A stretch of 64,000 bases of DNA from Peterkaempfera podocarpi (GCF_042466665.1 NZ_CP162102.1:6448001-6512000), one strand, 5' to 3'; positions 56,493 to 64,000 are shown, numbered from the stretch's first letter. A program made the numbers and translations. The notes: generated by a model not told the origin, from the letters alone.

Positions 56493-58436
56493 TCAGAGCA
56501 GCACGATGGTGATCGTGGAGCCCTTGGGCTTCTGGTCGCCGCCGCTAGGGGACTGGTTGTGCACCGTGGGGTTGCCGAACGGGTTCAGCCGTACCGCGCG
56601 CACCTGGAAGCCGGCCTGCTGGAGGATCGCGGTGGCCTCCTCCTCGGAGTGGCCGCGGACGTCCGGCACCGGGAAGAGCTGGGGGCCCTTGGAGACCGTC
56701 AGCGTCACGGTGGCGCCGGGACCGGCCCGGTCGTCGGGGCTCTGCGAGGCGACGGAACCGGGCTCCACCGTGTCCGAGAACACCTGGTCGGGGCTGATCT
56801 GCACGGCGAAGCCCTGGTCGGTCAGGTCCTGCTGGGCGTCGTCCACCGGCTCGCCGACCACCTGCGGTACCGGCAGTGGCGCCGGGCCCTTGCTGACCAC
56901 CAGCGACACCGGTGTCTCCCGGGCCAGGCGGGCGCCCACCGCGGGGCTGGCGCCGATCACCGAGCCCTGCGGAATGGCGTCGCTGAAGTCCGCGGTGGTG
57001 GTGCCGGGAGCCAGTCCTGCGTCGGTGAGCAGCTTGCGTGCGGCCTCCAGCGACTTGCCGACCACCGCCGGCACCGCGATCCGCTCCGGCCCCCTGGAGA
57101 GCACCACGGTGACCGGGTCGTCCTTGCGGGCGCGGGAGCCCGGTCCGGGGTCGCTCTCGATCACCTGGCCCTGCGGCACCGTCTCGGAGAAGGACTCGGT
57201 GAAGTCGGCGGTCAGCCCCGCCGAGTCCAGCCGGGCCGCCGCCGCCTGCCGGGTGAGGCCCAGCACACTCGGGGTGGTGGTGTACAGCGCCCCCGACAGC
57301 AGCCAGGTCGCCAGTCCCACCGCCACCACCAGCGCGGTCAGCGCCGCCACGGTGACCAGCCCCCGCCGCGACCGCCGCGGCGCGGGCTCGGTGAACACGG
57401 CGGGCTCGTCGTACGGCCGGCTCTGCGGCATCACCAGGTCGGTGGGCAGCTCCAGCACACTGGTGTGCTCGGGTGCCTCCCCGGCGGGGACGGCCGGCAG
57501 CATGGTGGTGGCCTCGCTGGTGGAGTACTGCGGGGTGGAGCGGGTGGAGGCGGGCGGCTCGGCGTCCAGCTGCGTGGGGGCCAGCGAGCGGCGCAGCCGC
57601 TGCAGGGCGGCCAGCAGCTCCACGGCGTCGTAGGGACGGCGGCCGGGGTCGCGGGCGGTGGCGCCGGACACGATGGCGTCCAGCTCGCGGGGCAGGCCGG
57701 GGACGGCCAGCGACGGCGGCGGCACGTCCTCGTTGAGATGCCGGTAGAGGACCTGGGTGGGGGAGTCCCCGGAGTGCGGCTTGCGGCCGGTCAGCATCTC
57801 GTAGAGCACGATGCCGCAGGCGTAGACGTCCGAACGGGGGTCGGCGGGGCGCTGCTGGATCTGCTCGGGTGAGAGATAGGAGACGCTGCCGATGACCGTG
57901 CGCATCGGGGTCGAGCCGGTGGAGGCGGTGTCCGCGGAGACGGTGCGGACCAGGCCGAAGTCGGCGACCTTCACCAGGCCGCCCTCGGTGATCAGGACGT
58001 TCTCGGGCTTGACGTCGCGGTGCACCAGGCCGGCCCGGTGGGCGGCGCCCAGCGCAGCCAGCACCGGCTCAAGGATGTCCAGGGCGGCCCGGATGGAGAG
58101 CGCGCCCCGGTCGCGCAGGACGTCCCGCAGTGTGCAGCCGGGCACGTACTCCATCGCGAGGAAGACGCAGGAGCCGTCGGCACCCTGGTCGAAGACATTG
58201 ACCACATTGGGGTGCGCCAGCCGGGCGACGGCCTTGGCCTCGCGGATGAAACGGCTGGTGAACTCGGAGTCCGCGGCCAGTGCCGGATGCATCACCTTCA
58301 GGGCCAGCACGCGGTCCAGCCGGGTGTCCGTACCCCGGTAGACGGTGGCCATGCCGCCCACCGCGAGACGCTGCTCGACCCGGTAGCGGCCGTCGAGCAG
58401 CGCTCCGATGAGCGGGTCGTGCAACGTCGTGTCCAC
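56493..58436 (-). CDS. PASTA-domain Ser/Thr protein kinase (PknB-like)
   Basis: A 647-residue transmembrane kinase sensing muropeptides or lipid II. The kinase domain has the glycine loop RLAVGGMATVY, Lys47 (ALKVMHP), HRD at 139-141, DFG at 159-161 and GSVSYLSPEQIQQRPADPRSDVYACG. A juxtamembrane linker rich in Thr/Pro leads to one helix (TVAALTALVVAVGLATWLLSGAL) and four PASTA domains beginning about TTPSVLGLTRQAAAARLDSAGL, VPAVVGKSLEAARKLL, VPQVVGEPVDDAQQDL and VPDVRGHSEEEATAIL. GTG at 58436 has no ribosome-binding site; a TAGACT element 6 bases upstream predicts a leaderless mRNA. Confidence 0.93.
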   Translation of the reverse strand: MDTTLHDPLIGALLDGRYRVEQRLAVGGMATVYRGTDTRLDRVLALKVMHPALAADSEFTSRFIREAKAVARLAHPNVVNVFDQGADGSCVFLAMEYVPGCTLRDVLRDRGALSIRAALDILEPVLAALGAAHRAGLVHRDVKPENVLITEGGLVKVADFGLVRTVSADTASTGSTPMRTVIGSVSYLSPEQIQQRPADPRSDVYACGIVLYEMLTGRKPHSGDSPTQVLYRHLNEDVPPPSLAVPGLPRELDAIVSGATARDPGRRPYDAVELLAALQRLRRSLAPTQLDAEPPASTRSTPQYSTSEATTMLPAVPAGEAPEHTSVLELPTDLVMPQSRPYDEPAVFTEPAPRRSRRGLVTVAALTALVVAVGLATWLLSGALYTTTPSVLGLTRQAAAARLDSAGLTADFTESFSETVPQGQVIESDPGPGSRARKDDPVTVVLSRGPERIAVPAVVGKSLEAARKLLTDAGLAPGTTTADFSDAIPQGSVIGASPAVGARLARETPVSLVVSKGPAPLPVPQVVGEPVDDAQQDLTDQGFAVQISPDQVFSDTVEPGSVASQSPDDRAGPGATVTLTVSKGPQLFPVPDVRGHSEEEATAILQQAGFQVRAVRLNPFGNPTVHNQSPSGGDQKPKGSTITIVLL

Positions 58437-58442
58437 GAGGGG

Positions 58443-58448
58443 AGTCTA
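58443..58448 (-). promoter_or_regulatory. -10 element of the PASTA kinase gene, leaderless
   Basis: TAGACT on the minus strand, 6 bases before the GTG start at 58436; no ribosome-binding site lies between. Confidence 0.5.
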
Positions 58449-58512
58449 AAGGCGACCGCCGCCGCAGGGGCCCGGAGCGGACAGCCGGAACCCCCTCGCG
58501 GGTGACCTGTGA

Positions 58513-58548
58513 CGGTTCCGTTTCAGAAGGCGGTTCCGTTTCAGAAGG
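58513..58548. repeat. 18-bp direct duplication over the thiG stop codon
   Basis: CGGTTCCGTTTCAGAAGG occurs twice in tandem (58513-58530 and 58531-58548). The thiG stop (58541-58543) lies in the second copy; the first copy repeats the same stop context downstream. Confidence 0.9.
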
Positions 58549-59338
58549 CGGGCATCTCCCGGTGGTCCAGTTCCGCACGTCCCTCCAGCGGTGAGGAGGC
58601 CTCGGCGTGGAACCGGCGCGGGATGCGCCCCGCGCGCCGGGCCATCCGCCCCGCCTCCACCGCCCGGCGCATCGCGTCGGCCATCAGCGCCGGGTCCTGG
58701 GCGCGGGTGACGGCCGAGGCCAGCATCACCGCGTCGCAGCCTAGCTCCATGGCGAAGGCGGCGTCCGACGCGGTGCCCGCGCCCGCGTCCAGGATCACCG
58801 GCACCCCGGCGTTCTCCACGATCAGCTGGAAGTTGTGCGGATTGCGGATGCCCAGACCGGAGCCGATCGGCGATCCCAGCGGCATCACCGCGGCGCAGCC
58901 CGCGTCCTCCAGCTTCCGGGCCAGCACCGGGTCGTCATTGGTGTACGGCAGCACGGTGAAGCCGTCGTCGACCAGGATCTCGGCGGCGTCCAGCAGCTCC
59001 ACCGGGTCCGGCAGCAGGGTGCGCTCATCGGCGACCACCTCCAGCTTCACCCAGTCGGTGCCCAGCGCCTCGCGCGCCAGCCGCGCCGTGAGCACCGCCT
59101 CACCGGCGGTGAAGCAGCCCGCGGTGTTGGGCAGCACCCGGATGGAGTTGCGCGCCAGCACCTCCAGCACCGAGCCCTTCACGGTGGGATCCACCCGGCG
59201 CATCGCCACCGTGGTCAGCTCGGTGCCGGAGAGCTTCAGCGCCTGCTCCAGCACCTCCAGGCTGGGGGCACCGCCGGTGCCCATGATCAGCCGGGAGCCG
59301 AAGGGGGTACCGGCGATGGTGAGGATGTCGTCGGCCAT
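58541..59338 (-). CDS. thiG: Thiazole synthase
   Basis: Builds the thiazole ring of thiamine from 1-deoxyxylulose 5-phosphate, an iminoglycine and ThiS thiocarboxylate. The 265-residue TIM-barrel protein has the Schiff-base lysine Lys98 in DWVKLEVV, RVLPNTAGCFTAGEAV, and the phosphate-binding blocks AVMPLGSPIGSGLGIRNP and VPVILDAGAGTASDAAFAMELG. It starts 3 bases after thiS in the operon thiO-thiS-thiG under a TPP riboswitch. The C-terminal 12 residues are less conserved. Confidence 0.96.
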   Translation of the reverse strand: MADDILTIAGTPFGSRLIMGTGGAPSLEVLEQALKLSGTELTTVAMRRVDPTVKGSVLEVLARNSIRVLPNTAGCFTAGEAVLTARLAREALGTDWVKLEVVADERTLLPDPVELLDAAEILVDDGFTVLPYTNDDPVLARKLEDAGCAAVMPLGSPIGSGLGIRNPHNFQLIVENAGVPVILDAGAGTASDAAFAMELGCDAVMLASAVTRAQDPALMADAMRRAVEAGRMARRAGRIPRRFHAEASSPLEGRAELDHREMPAF

Positions 59339-59341
59339 GGT

Positions 59342-59569
59342 TCAGCCTCCCTGGACCGCGGTGAGGATCTCGATCCGGTCGTCCGCCGCCAGCGCGGTGG
59401 CCCCCCATGCGCTGCGCGGTACCACCGCCTCGTTGACGGCTGCGGCCACCCCGCTGGGGGCGGTGCTCAGCGCGGCCACCACATCGGCGAGGGTCGCCCC
59501 GCCGGGGACGCTGCGGGGCTCGCCGTTCACGGAGAGGTCGATCTGCGCGGGGTGGTGTGCGGTGGTCAT
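59342..59569 (-). CDS. thiS: Sulfur carrier protein ThiS
   Basis: A 75-residue ubiquitin-like protein carrying sulfur as a C-terminal thiocarboxylate to ThiG. It keeps the beta-grasp core (IDLSVNGEPRSVPGGATLADVVAAL, VAAAVNEAVVPRSAW, DDRIEILTAVQGG) and ends in the essential Gly-Gly. ATG at 59569 overlaps the thiO stop (ATGA). The protein source of sulfur could be the desulfurase-TusA fusion at 5989-7446, but that is inference. Confidence 0.95.
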   Translation of the reverse strand: MTTAHHPAQIDLSVNGEPRSVPGGATLADVVAALSTAPSGVAAAVNEAVVPRSAWGATALAADDRIEILTAVQGG

Positions 59570-60729
59570 CGCAGGGCCTCCTGAGCGGCGGAGCGGGTGA
59601 AACGGGTGGGAAGGAAGGGCACGCCGAGCTCCGGCAGCCGCCCGGCCGCCAGGTACTCGGCGACCAGGTCCCCGGTGACGGGGGCCAGCAGTACCCCGTT
59701 GCGGAAGTGGCCGGTGGCGGCGACCAGTCCGTCCAGGCCGGTGGGACCCAGCAGCGGGGCGTTGTCCGGCGAGCCCGGACGCAGCCCGGCGGAGGTCTCC
59801 ACCAGCGGCAGCTCGGTGATGCCGGGGATCAGCTCATGGGCGTCGCGCAGCAGCTCGTAGACGCCGCCGGCGGTCACGGTGGTGTCATGGCCGAGCTCCT
59901 CCATGGTGGCCCCCACCACGAGCTCGCCGTCCGCACGCGGCACCAGGTAGATGTGGCAGCCGCGGACCACCGCGCGGATGTTGCGGGAGAGGAACGGTGC
60001 GTAGACCGGGGGTATGCGCAGCCGCAGCACCTGGCCCTTCACCGGACGCACCGGTGGCAGCACCCCCTCGGGCAGCCCCGGCAGCAGATGGCTGTGGCTG
60101 CCGGCCGCCACCACCACCTGGTCGGCGGTCAGCTGCCGGCCGTCCTCGGCCACCGCACCGGTCGCCCGGTCCTGCTCCACGGTGAGCCGCCCGGCGCGGG
60201 CCCGGACCAGCTCCACGCCGGCCCGGCGGCATGCCTCCAGCAGAGCCGCGCCGACCCTGCGCCCGTCGACCTGGTGGTCGTCCTCCACCTGGAGACCGCC
60301 GCGCACCGACGGTGCCAGCATGGGCTCCAGCCGGCGGGCCTCACGGCCGGTGAGCCAGCGGGAGGTCAGCCCGAGCCGCTGGTGGAAGGCGTACAGCTCC
60401 TGGAGCTCCGTCCGGTCGTCGGAGTCCAGCGCCACCGCCAGGGTGCCGCAGGCCCGATAGCCGGTGGGCAGGCCGGAGGCCTGCTCCAGCTCCGCCGCGA
60501 AGTCCGCATAACGGGCGTTGGAGGCCATGCCCAGACGCAGCAGCGGCTCCTCGCCGTACTGCAGCTCGGTCACCGGGGCGAGCATCCCGGCGGCCACCTG
60601 TGCGGCCCCGTGCCCCGGGTCGGGGTCAAGCACGGCGACGCTGAGCCCGCGCTGCGCCGTACGCCAGGCGACGGCCAGCCCGATGATGCCGCCGCCGACG
60701 ACCAGGACGTCGGTATGGGTGCGTAGCAA
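59566..60729 (-). CDS. thiO: Glycine oxidase ThiO
   Basis: FAD-dependent oxidation of glycine to iminoglycine for thiazole assembly. The 387-residue protein has the dinucleotide motif DVLVVGGGIIGLAVAWRTAQRGLSVAVLD, VRPVKGQVLRLRIP and the C-terminal FAD block TGHFRNGVLLAPVTGDLVAEYL. TTG at 60729 is the start, with GGGAGAG upstream, immediately after the TPP riboswitch. First gene of the operon. Confidence 0.94.
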   Translation of the reverse strand: MLRTHTDVLVVGGGIIGLAVAWRTAQRGLSVAVLDPDPGHGAAQVAAGMLAPVTELQYGEEPLLRLGMASNARYADFAAELEQASGLPTGYRACGTLAVALDSDDRTELQELYAFHQRLGLTSRWLTGREARRLEPMLAPSVRGGLQVEDDHQVDGRRVGAALLEACRRAGVELVRARAGRLTVEQDRATGAVAEDGRQLTADQVVVAAGSHSHLLPGLPEGVLPPVRPVKGQVLRLRIPPVYAPFLSRNIRAVVRGCHIYLVPRADGELVVGATMEELGHDTTVTAGGVYELLRDAHELIPGITELPLVETSAGLRPGSPDNAPLLGPTGLDGLVAATGHFRNGVLLAPVTGDLVAEYLAAGRLPELGVPFLPTRFTRSAAQEALR

Positions 60730-60738
60730 GGCTGCGAC

Positions 60739-60829
60739 TCTCCCTTCGCCGGCATGACCCGGATCAGGTTCGGACGGTCGGAGGCCGCCGCAGCCTCCCT
60801 CTCAGCCCGGTGCGCCAGGCTCCCGTGTG
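60739..60829 (-). promoter_or_regulatory. TPP riboswitch (THI element)
   Basis: On the minus strand the conserved blocks are present in order: ACGGGAGCC, CGGGCTGAGAGGGAGG, GACCGTCCGAACCTGATC, CGGGTCATGCCGGCGAAGGGAG. It ends about 10 bases before the thiO TTG, so the Shine-Dalgarno GGGAGAG is part of or next to its 3' strand, which fits control of translation initiation by thiamine pyrophosphate. Confidence 0.96.
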
Positions 60830-60895
60830 TACGCCCACAGCCTATCTCCGCCCGACGGCCGCCCCCAGGGCCGGTCCCCGGGTGCGGCCGCCGGC

Positions 60896-61315
60896 TCAGC
60901 CGAGGATCTTCGCCTTGGCCCGCTCGTACTCCTCGGCGGACAGGTCGCCGCGGGCCTTCAGCTCCGACAGCTTGTGCAGCTGGTCGGCGCTGCTCGGGGC
61001 AGCCGCCGTCTCCCTGATGTACGAGTCGACGGCCTTCTGCTGCTCCTTCATCGCGTGCTGTTCCCGGCTGCTCATCCCCCTGCCGCGGACGATCAGGTAG
61101 ACCAGCACCCCCAGGTAGGGCAGCACGATCACCACGATGATCCAGGCGGCCTTGGCCCAGCCGCTGAGGGAGTCGTCCCGGAAGAGGTCGGTGATCACCC
61201 GGAACAGCAGGAAGAACCAGAGCACCCAGACGAAGAGCCACAGCATCGTCAGGAAGAGCCCCAGCAGGGGGTAGTTCCCGTCCACTGCCAGTTGGGTCGG
61301 AGAGTAGTTGTCCAT
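60896..61315 (-). CDS. PLDc_N/SHOCT-domain membrane protein
   Basis: A 139-residue protein with two membrane helices (LLGLFLTMLWLFVWVLWFFLLFRVI and AAWIIVVIVLPYLGVLVYLIVRG), of the PLDc_N type, then a basic linker and a C-terminal SHOCT motif (ADQLHKLSELKARGDLSAEEYERAKAKILG). SHOCT tails mediate oligomerisation in many bacterial proteins. Common in actinobacteria; function unknown. Confidence 0.85.
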   Translation of the reverse strand: MDNYSPTQLAVDGNYPLLGLFLTMLWLFVWVLWFFLLFRVITDLFRDDSLSGWAKAAWIIVVIVLPYLGVLVYLIVRGRGMSSREQHAMKEQQKAVDSYIRETAAAPSSADQLHKLSELKARGDLSAEEYERAKAKILG

Positions 61316-61376
61316 GATCCGAGTGGAACCCCTGCGATGACCGCCCGCATCTGCCGGACCGCGGGCACTGAGCCGT

Positions 61377-61382
61377 TAGATT
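61377..61382 (+). promoter_or_regulatory. -10 element of the flavoprotein gene, leaderless
   Basis: TAGATT followed by 6 bases and GTG at 61389, with no ribosome-binding site, predicts a leaderless mRNA. Confidence 0.5.
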
Positions 61383-61388
61383 GAGCCG

Positions 61389-62600
61389 GTGGCAGATCTG
61401 AGCAGCGACGACAGGATCGTGATCGTGGGCGCCGGGGTCGGCGGCGCGCAGACCGCCGCCGCCCTGCGGGAGCACGGCTGGACGGGCAGGCTGACCCTGC
61501 TCGGCGACGAGCCGCACCCGCCGTACGACCGGCCGCCGCTCTCCAAGGACGTCCTGGCCGGCAAGGCCGACAGCACGGTCTTCGACCTCGACTGGGCGGC
61601 ACTCGACGTGGAGCTGCTCACCGGCCGGCGCGCCCTGCGGCTGGAGGGCGCCGAGCGGATCGTGGTCACCGACGGCGGACCAGTGCACTACGACCACCTG
61701 GTCGCCGCGACCGGAGCCTCCGCCGTGCCGCTGCCCGGTGCGCTCGGCGTCCCGGGGGTGCATCTGCTGCGCACCGTGGACGACGCGCTGGCACTGCGGG
61801 CCGCACTGCGGCCCGGCGCCCGGGTGGTGATCGTCGGCGCCGGCTGGATCGGCGCGGAGACCGCCACCGCCGCCGCCGCGCTCGGCTGCGGGGTCACCGT
61901 GGTGGAGGCCGGCCCCGAGCCCCTCCCCGGTGCCCTCCCCGCCGAGCTCGGGCGGCTCACCCGTGACTGGTACGCGGCCGCGGGGGTGGAGCTGCGTACC
62001 GGCTCACCGGTCGCCGAGGTCGAGGCCGCCGCCGTCCACCTGGCCGACGGCACCCTGCTGGAGGCGGACGCGGTGGTCGTGGGTGTCGGGGCGCGGCCCG
62101 CCACCGGGTGGCTCGGCGACTCCGGAGTGACCCTGGACGACCACGGCGCGGTGCTCGCCGACGCCAGGCTGCGCACCACCCTGTCCGGCGTCCATGCGCT
62201 CGGCGACTGCGCCTCCTTCCCTTCCGGACGCTTCGGCACCCGGCTCACCGTCCAGCACTGGGACAACGCCCTGCACGGCGCCCGCACCGTCGCCGCGGAC
62301 CTGCTCGGCGGGGACGGGGCACCGTACGACCCGGTGCCGTACTTCTGGTCCGAGCAGTTCGGCCGCATGGTCCAGTACGCGGGCCACCACCCGGCCGCCG
62401 ACCGGCTGCTGTGGCGCGGCGCACCCGAGGACGCCGGCTGGACGGTGCTGTGGCTGCGCGGCGACGTCCCGGTCGCCCTGCTGGCCGTGGACCGCCCGCG
62501 CGACCTCGCCCAGGGCCGCAGGCTGATCGAACGCGCCACCCCCCTCGACCCCGCCGCGGCGGCCGACCCCGGCACACCTCTGAAGTCCGCGGTGCGCTGA
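61389..62600 (+). CDS. FAD-dependent ferredoxin/rubredoxin reductase-like oxidoreductase
   Basis: A 403-residue two-dinucleotide-binding flavoprotein of the ferredoxin reductase component family. FAD motif IVIVGAGVGGAQTAAALREHG near the N-terminus; NAD(P)H motif RVVIVGAGWIGAETATAAAALG in the middle; GVHALGDCASFPSGRFGTRLTVQHWDNALHGARTVA closes the FAD site; and FWSEQFGRMVQYAG is the family C-terminal domain. No cytochrome P450 or ferredoxin gene is adjacent, so its partner lies elsewhere. Divergent from the SHOCT gene. Confidence 0.9.
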   Translation: MADLSSDDRIVIVGAGVGGAQTAAALREHGWTGRLTLLGDEPHPPYDRPPLSKDVLAGKADSTVFDLDWAALDVELLTGRRALRLEGAERIVVTDGGPVHYDHLVAATGASAVPLPGALGVPGVHLLRTVDDALALRAALRPGARVVIVGAGWIGAETATAAAALGCGVTVVEAGPEPLPGALPAELGRLTRDWYAAAGVELRTGSPVAEVEAAAVHLADGTLLEADAVVVGVGARPATGWLGDSGVTLDDHGAVLADARLRTTLSGVHALGDCASFPSGRFGTRLTVQHWDNALHGARTVAADLLGGDGAPYDPVPYFWSEQFGRMVQYAGHHPAADRLLWRGAPEDAGWTVLWLRGDVPVALLAVDRPRDLAQGRRLIERATPLDPAAAADPGTPLKSAVR

Positions 62601-62732
62601 TCCGGGACGGGCGGGAACACCGCCGGGTGTCGCCCCGGGCAGCCCGGCCGCAGGGCCGTACGGGGCGGCCCGCGACACCGGAACGGCCGCCGGAGTTACC
62701 CATCCGGGCCCGGCTGATGGCAGTCTGGACGC

Positions 62733-63098
62733 GTGAGCGAGATCGATCCCAAGATTGAAGCCCTTGTCCCGACCTGGATGTACCTGCCCGACATCTCCGA
62801 GCTGTGGGGTGTGGAGGTCACCCGGGTCCGTCAGATGGTCAAGGAGGGCGACCTGATCGCGGTTCGCCGCGGAGAGAACAACGCCCTCCAGGTCCCCGCC
62901 GCCTTCATCAGCGAAGACAAGCCGGTCAAGGGCCTGATCGGGACCCTGACCGTGCTCAGGGACAGCGGGTTCAGCGATGAGGAGGCCCTGGAGTGGCTCT
63001 TCACCGAGGACCCCACCCTGCCCGGCACCCCCGTCCAGGCGCTGCGGGAGAACCGCGGAACCGAGGTCAAGCGCCGCGCCCAGGCGATGGCGGTCTGA
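62733..63098 (+). CDS. Rv2175c-like DNA-binding protein
   Basis: A 121-residue protein matching the Rv2175c family: an N-terminal winged-helix DNA-binding domain (WMYLPDISELWGVEVTRVRQMVKEGDLIAVRRGENNALQVPAAFI) and a helical C-terminal part (GFSDEEALEWLFTEDPTLPGTPVQALRENRGTEVKRRAQ). In Mycobacterium tuberculosis Rv2175c is a substrate of the kinase PknL. A PASTA kinase lies 4.3 kb away here, so a similar link is possible. GTG at 62733 lacks a clear ribosome-binding site. The stop is 4 bases before the thiE start. Confidence 0.85.
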   Translation: MSEIDPKIEALVPTWMYLPDISELWGVEVTRVRQMVKEGDLIAVRRGENNALQVPAAFISEDKPVKGLIGTLTVLRDSGFSDEEALEWLFTEDPTLPGTPVQALRENRGTEVKRRAQAMAV

Positions 63099-63102
63099 CG
63101 CG

Positions 63103-63750
63103 GTGACGGACCCCATCCGGGCGCGGCTCGCCGACGCCCGTCTCTACCTGTGCACCGACGCCCGACGGACGCAGGGCGACCTCCCCGAGTTCCTGGACGC
63201 CGTGCTGGCGGGCGGCGTGGACATCGTCCAGCTGCGCGACAAGGCGCTGGAGGCGGCGGAGGAGCTGGAGATCCTCCAGGTCTTCGCCGACGCCTGCCGC
63301 CGCCACGGCAGGATGCTCTCGGTGAACGACCGCGCGGACATCGCGCACGCCGCCTGCCCAGACGTCCTCCACCTCGGCCAGGGCGACCTGCCGGTGCGGT
63401 ATGCCCGGGCCGTCGTCGGCGACGGCATGGTCGTCGGACGGTCCACCCACGCCGAGGCGGAGGTGGACGCGGCCATCGCGGAACCCGGCGTGGACTACTT
63501 CTGCACCGGTCCGGTGTGGCCCACCCCCACCAAGCCGGGCCGCCACGCCCCGGGCCTCGGCCTGGTGGAGTACGCGGCCAAGCTGCAGCCTGCCCGGCCC
63601 TGGTTCGCGATCGGCGGCATCGACGCCGGCAATCTCGACCAGGTGCTGGAGGCGGGCGCCCGGCGGGTCGTGGTGGTCCGGGCGATCACCGCGGCGGACG
63701 ACCCGGGTGCCGCGGCCGCCGAGCTGGCCCGCCGGGTGCGCGAGTTCTGA
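63103..63750 (+). CDS. thiE: Thiamine-phosphate synthase
   Basis: Couples the pyrimidine and thiazole moieties to thiamine phosphate. The 215-residue TIM-barrel protein has the pyrophosphate-binding VDIVQLRDKALEAAEEL, MLSVNDRADIAHA, LHLGQGDLPV, VGRSTHAEAEV, TGPVWPTPTKPGR and FAIGGIDAGNLDQVLEAGARRVVVVRAI. GTG at 63103 begins 4 bases after the Rv2175c-like gene, so the two are likely cotranscribed. It is on the opposite strand to thiO-thiS-thiG and has no riboswitch of its own. Confidence 0.94.
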   Translation: MTDPIRARLADARLYLCTDARRTQGDLPEFLDAVLAGGVDIVQLRDKALEAAEELEILQVFADACRRHGRMLSVNDRADIAHAACPDVLHLGQGDLPVRYARAVVGDGMVVGRSTHAEAEVDAAIAEPGVDYFCTGPVWPTPTKPGRHAPGLGLVEYAAKLQPARPWFAIGGIDAGNLDQVLEAGARRVVVVRAITAADDPGAAAAELARRVREF

Positions 63751-63757
63751 CGCAGAC

Positions 63758-63801
63758 TGCGTCGGGCGCTGACACCGGGTGCGTCGGGCGCTGACACCGG
63801 A
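63758..63801. repeat. 22-bp direct duplication after thiE
   Basis: TGCGTCGGGCGCTGACACCGG plus one base (G in the first copy, A in the second) occurs twice in tandem (63758-63779 and 63780-63801), 7 bases after the thiE stop. A short GACGCAG/CTGCGTC palindrome overlaps the stop. Confidence 0.88.
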
Positions 63802-63803
63802 AG

Positions 63804-63835
63804 CCGTGCGGCGGTACCTCAGTACCGCCGCACGG
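63804..63835. terminator. Hairpin between thiE and the polyprenyl synthetase gene
   Basis: A perfect 14-bp stem (63804-63817 with 63822-63835) with loop CTCA. The right arm overlaps the last codons and stop of the convergent minus-strand gene. Confidence 0.8.
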
Positions 63836-64000
63836 TGGCGGCCGAGGCCAGGGCCCGCAGCGCATCGCGGGCCGGGCCGTCGGCCAGCGGCACTGCCTCC
63901 AGGGCCGCGAGTGCCTCTGCCAGCAAGGCCTCGATCCGCTGCTCCACCCGCTCCGGAGCGCCGCTGGCGGCGATGATCCCGCGCCGCTCCACCTCGGCGG
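63819..64000 (-). CDS. Polyprenyl (all-trans prenyl diphosphate) synthetase family protein, C-terminal part
   Basis: The last 59 residues of a gene that continues beyond the window: EVERRGIIAASGAPERVEQRIEALLAEALAALEAVPLADGPARDALRALASAATVRRY. A helical end with a closing ALRALASAATVRRY is the usual terminus of polyprenyl synthetases, whose DDxxD motifs would be outside this window. Family assignment rests on this tail alone and on the usual gene order next to thiE and the Rv2175c-like gene. Confidence 0.65.
   Translation of the reverse strand, partial: AEVERRGIIAASGAPERVEQRIEALLAEALAALEAVPLADGPARDALRALASAATVRRY

Overview
The window is chromosomal DNA from a high-GC actinomycete, almost certainly a member of the Streptomycetaceae (Streptomyces, Kitasatospora or Streptacidiphilus). 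The evidence is the extreme third-position GC, frequent GTG and TTG starts, the bc1/aa3 respiratory genes flanking a Streptomyces-type gene order, the MacS/MacR two-component pair, DUF5304-type and ArsA-family genes, and a tryptophan leader peptide with three consecutive Trp codons. Most of the window is conserved core chromosome. No phage, insertion sequence, CRISPR array, tRNA or rRNA was recognised.

Layout. 0-7.5 kb: an Lrp/AsnC tail, a PLP decarboxylase, a GNAT protein, ErpA, an anchored Thr/Ser/Pro-rich protein, a PfkB-family kinase and a cysteine desulfurase fused to a TusA-like domain. 7.8-18 kb: the terminal respiratory system, with ctaC-ctaD-ctaF on the plus strand and ctaE-qcrC-qcrA-qcrB on the minus strand; between them lie an L,D-transpeptidase, a Cys-containing anchored protein and a YtrA-type GntR regulator. 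18-25 kb: a degenerate receiver protein, trpD, a SAM-sensing riboswitch with a five-codon ORF ahead of a class V aminotransferase-fold gene, a lone RAM domain, a frameshifted rhomboid protease, a zinc-ribbon protein and a NYN-domain protein. 25-31.5 kb: cell-envelope hydrolases, with three tandem NlpC/P60 paralogues (the middle one behind a c-di-AMP riboswitch), a secreted HExxH protein and an M48 peptidase. 31.5-36 kb: two glycosyltransferases and a long-chain acyl-CoA synthetase. 36-47.4 kb: metallophosphoesterase, START-like protein, a Walker-A-less ArsA homologue, glucokinase, an EEP-family protein, a frameshifted alpha/beta hydrolase, an acyltransferase, MacS/MacR and phosphofructokinase. 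47.4-53.6 kb: a small kinase, a P1 peptidase, a TrpE-TrpG fusion behind a Trp attenuator, divergent DAHP synthase, and the iron-storage pair bfd/bfr. 54.3-56.5 kb: a short accessory patch bounded by broken genes. 56.5-64 kb: a PASTA kinase, thiamine genes (thiO-thiS-thiG behind a TPP riboswitch, and thiE), a ferredoxin-reductase-like flavoprotein, an Rv2175c-like protein and the end of a polyprenyl synthetase.

The genes group into respiration (cta/qcr), sulfur and Fe-S supply (erpA, desulfurase-TusA, SAM-riboswitch gene), wall remodelling, central sugar phosphorylation (glkA, pfkA), aromatic amino acid supply (trpD, trpEG, aroH) and thiamine synthesis. Several regulatory RNAs are recognisable: a SAM-IV-type riboswitch, a ydaO/c-di-AMP riboswitch, a TPP riboswitch and a trp attenuator. 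At least five genes have a TANNNT element placed 6-7 bases before the start codon, the arrangement expected for leaderless mRNAs. Two otherwise conserved genes (rhomboid, hydrolase) are broken by single small indels, which may be real or may be sequence errors.
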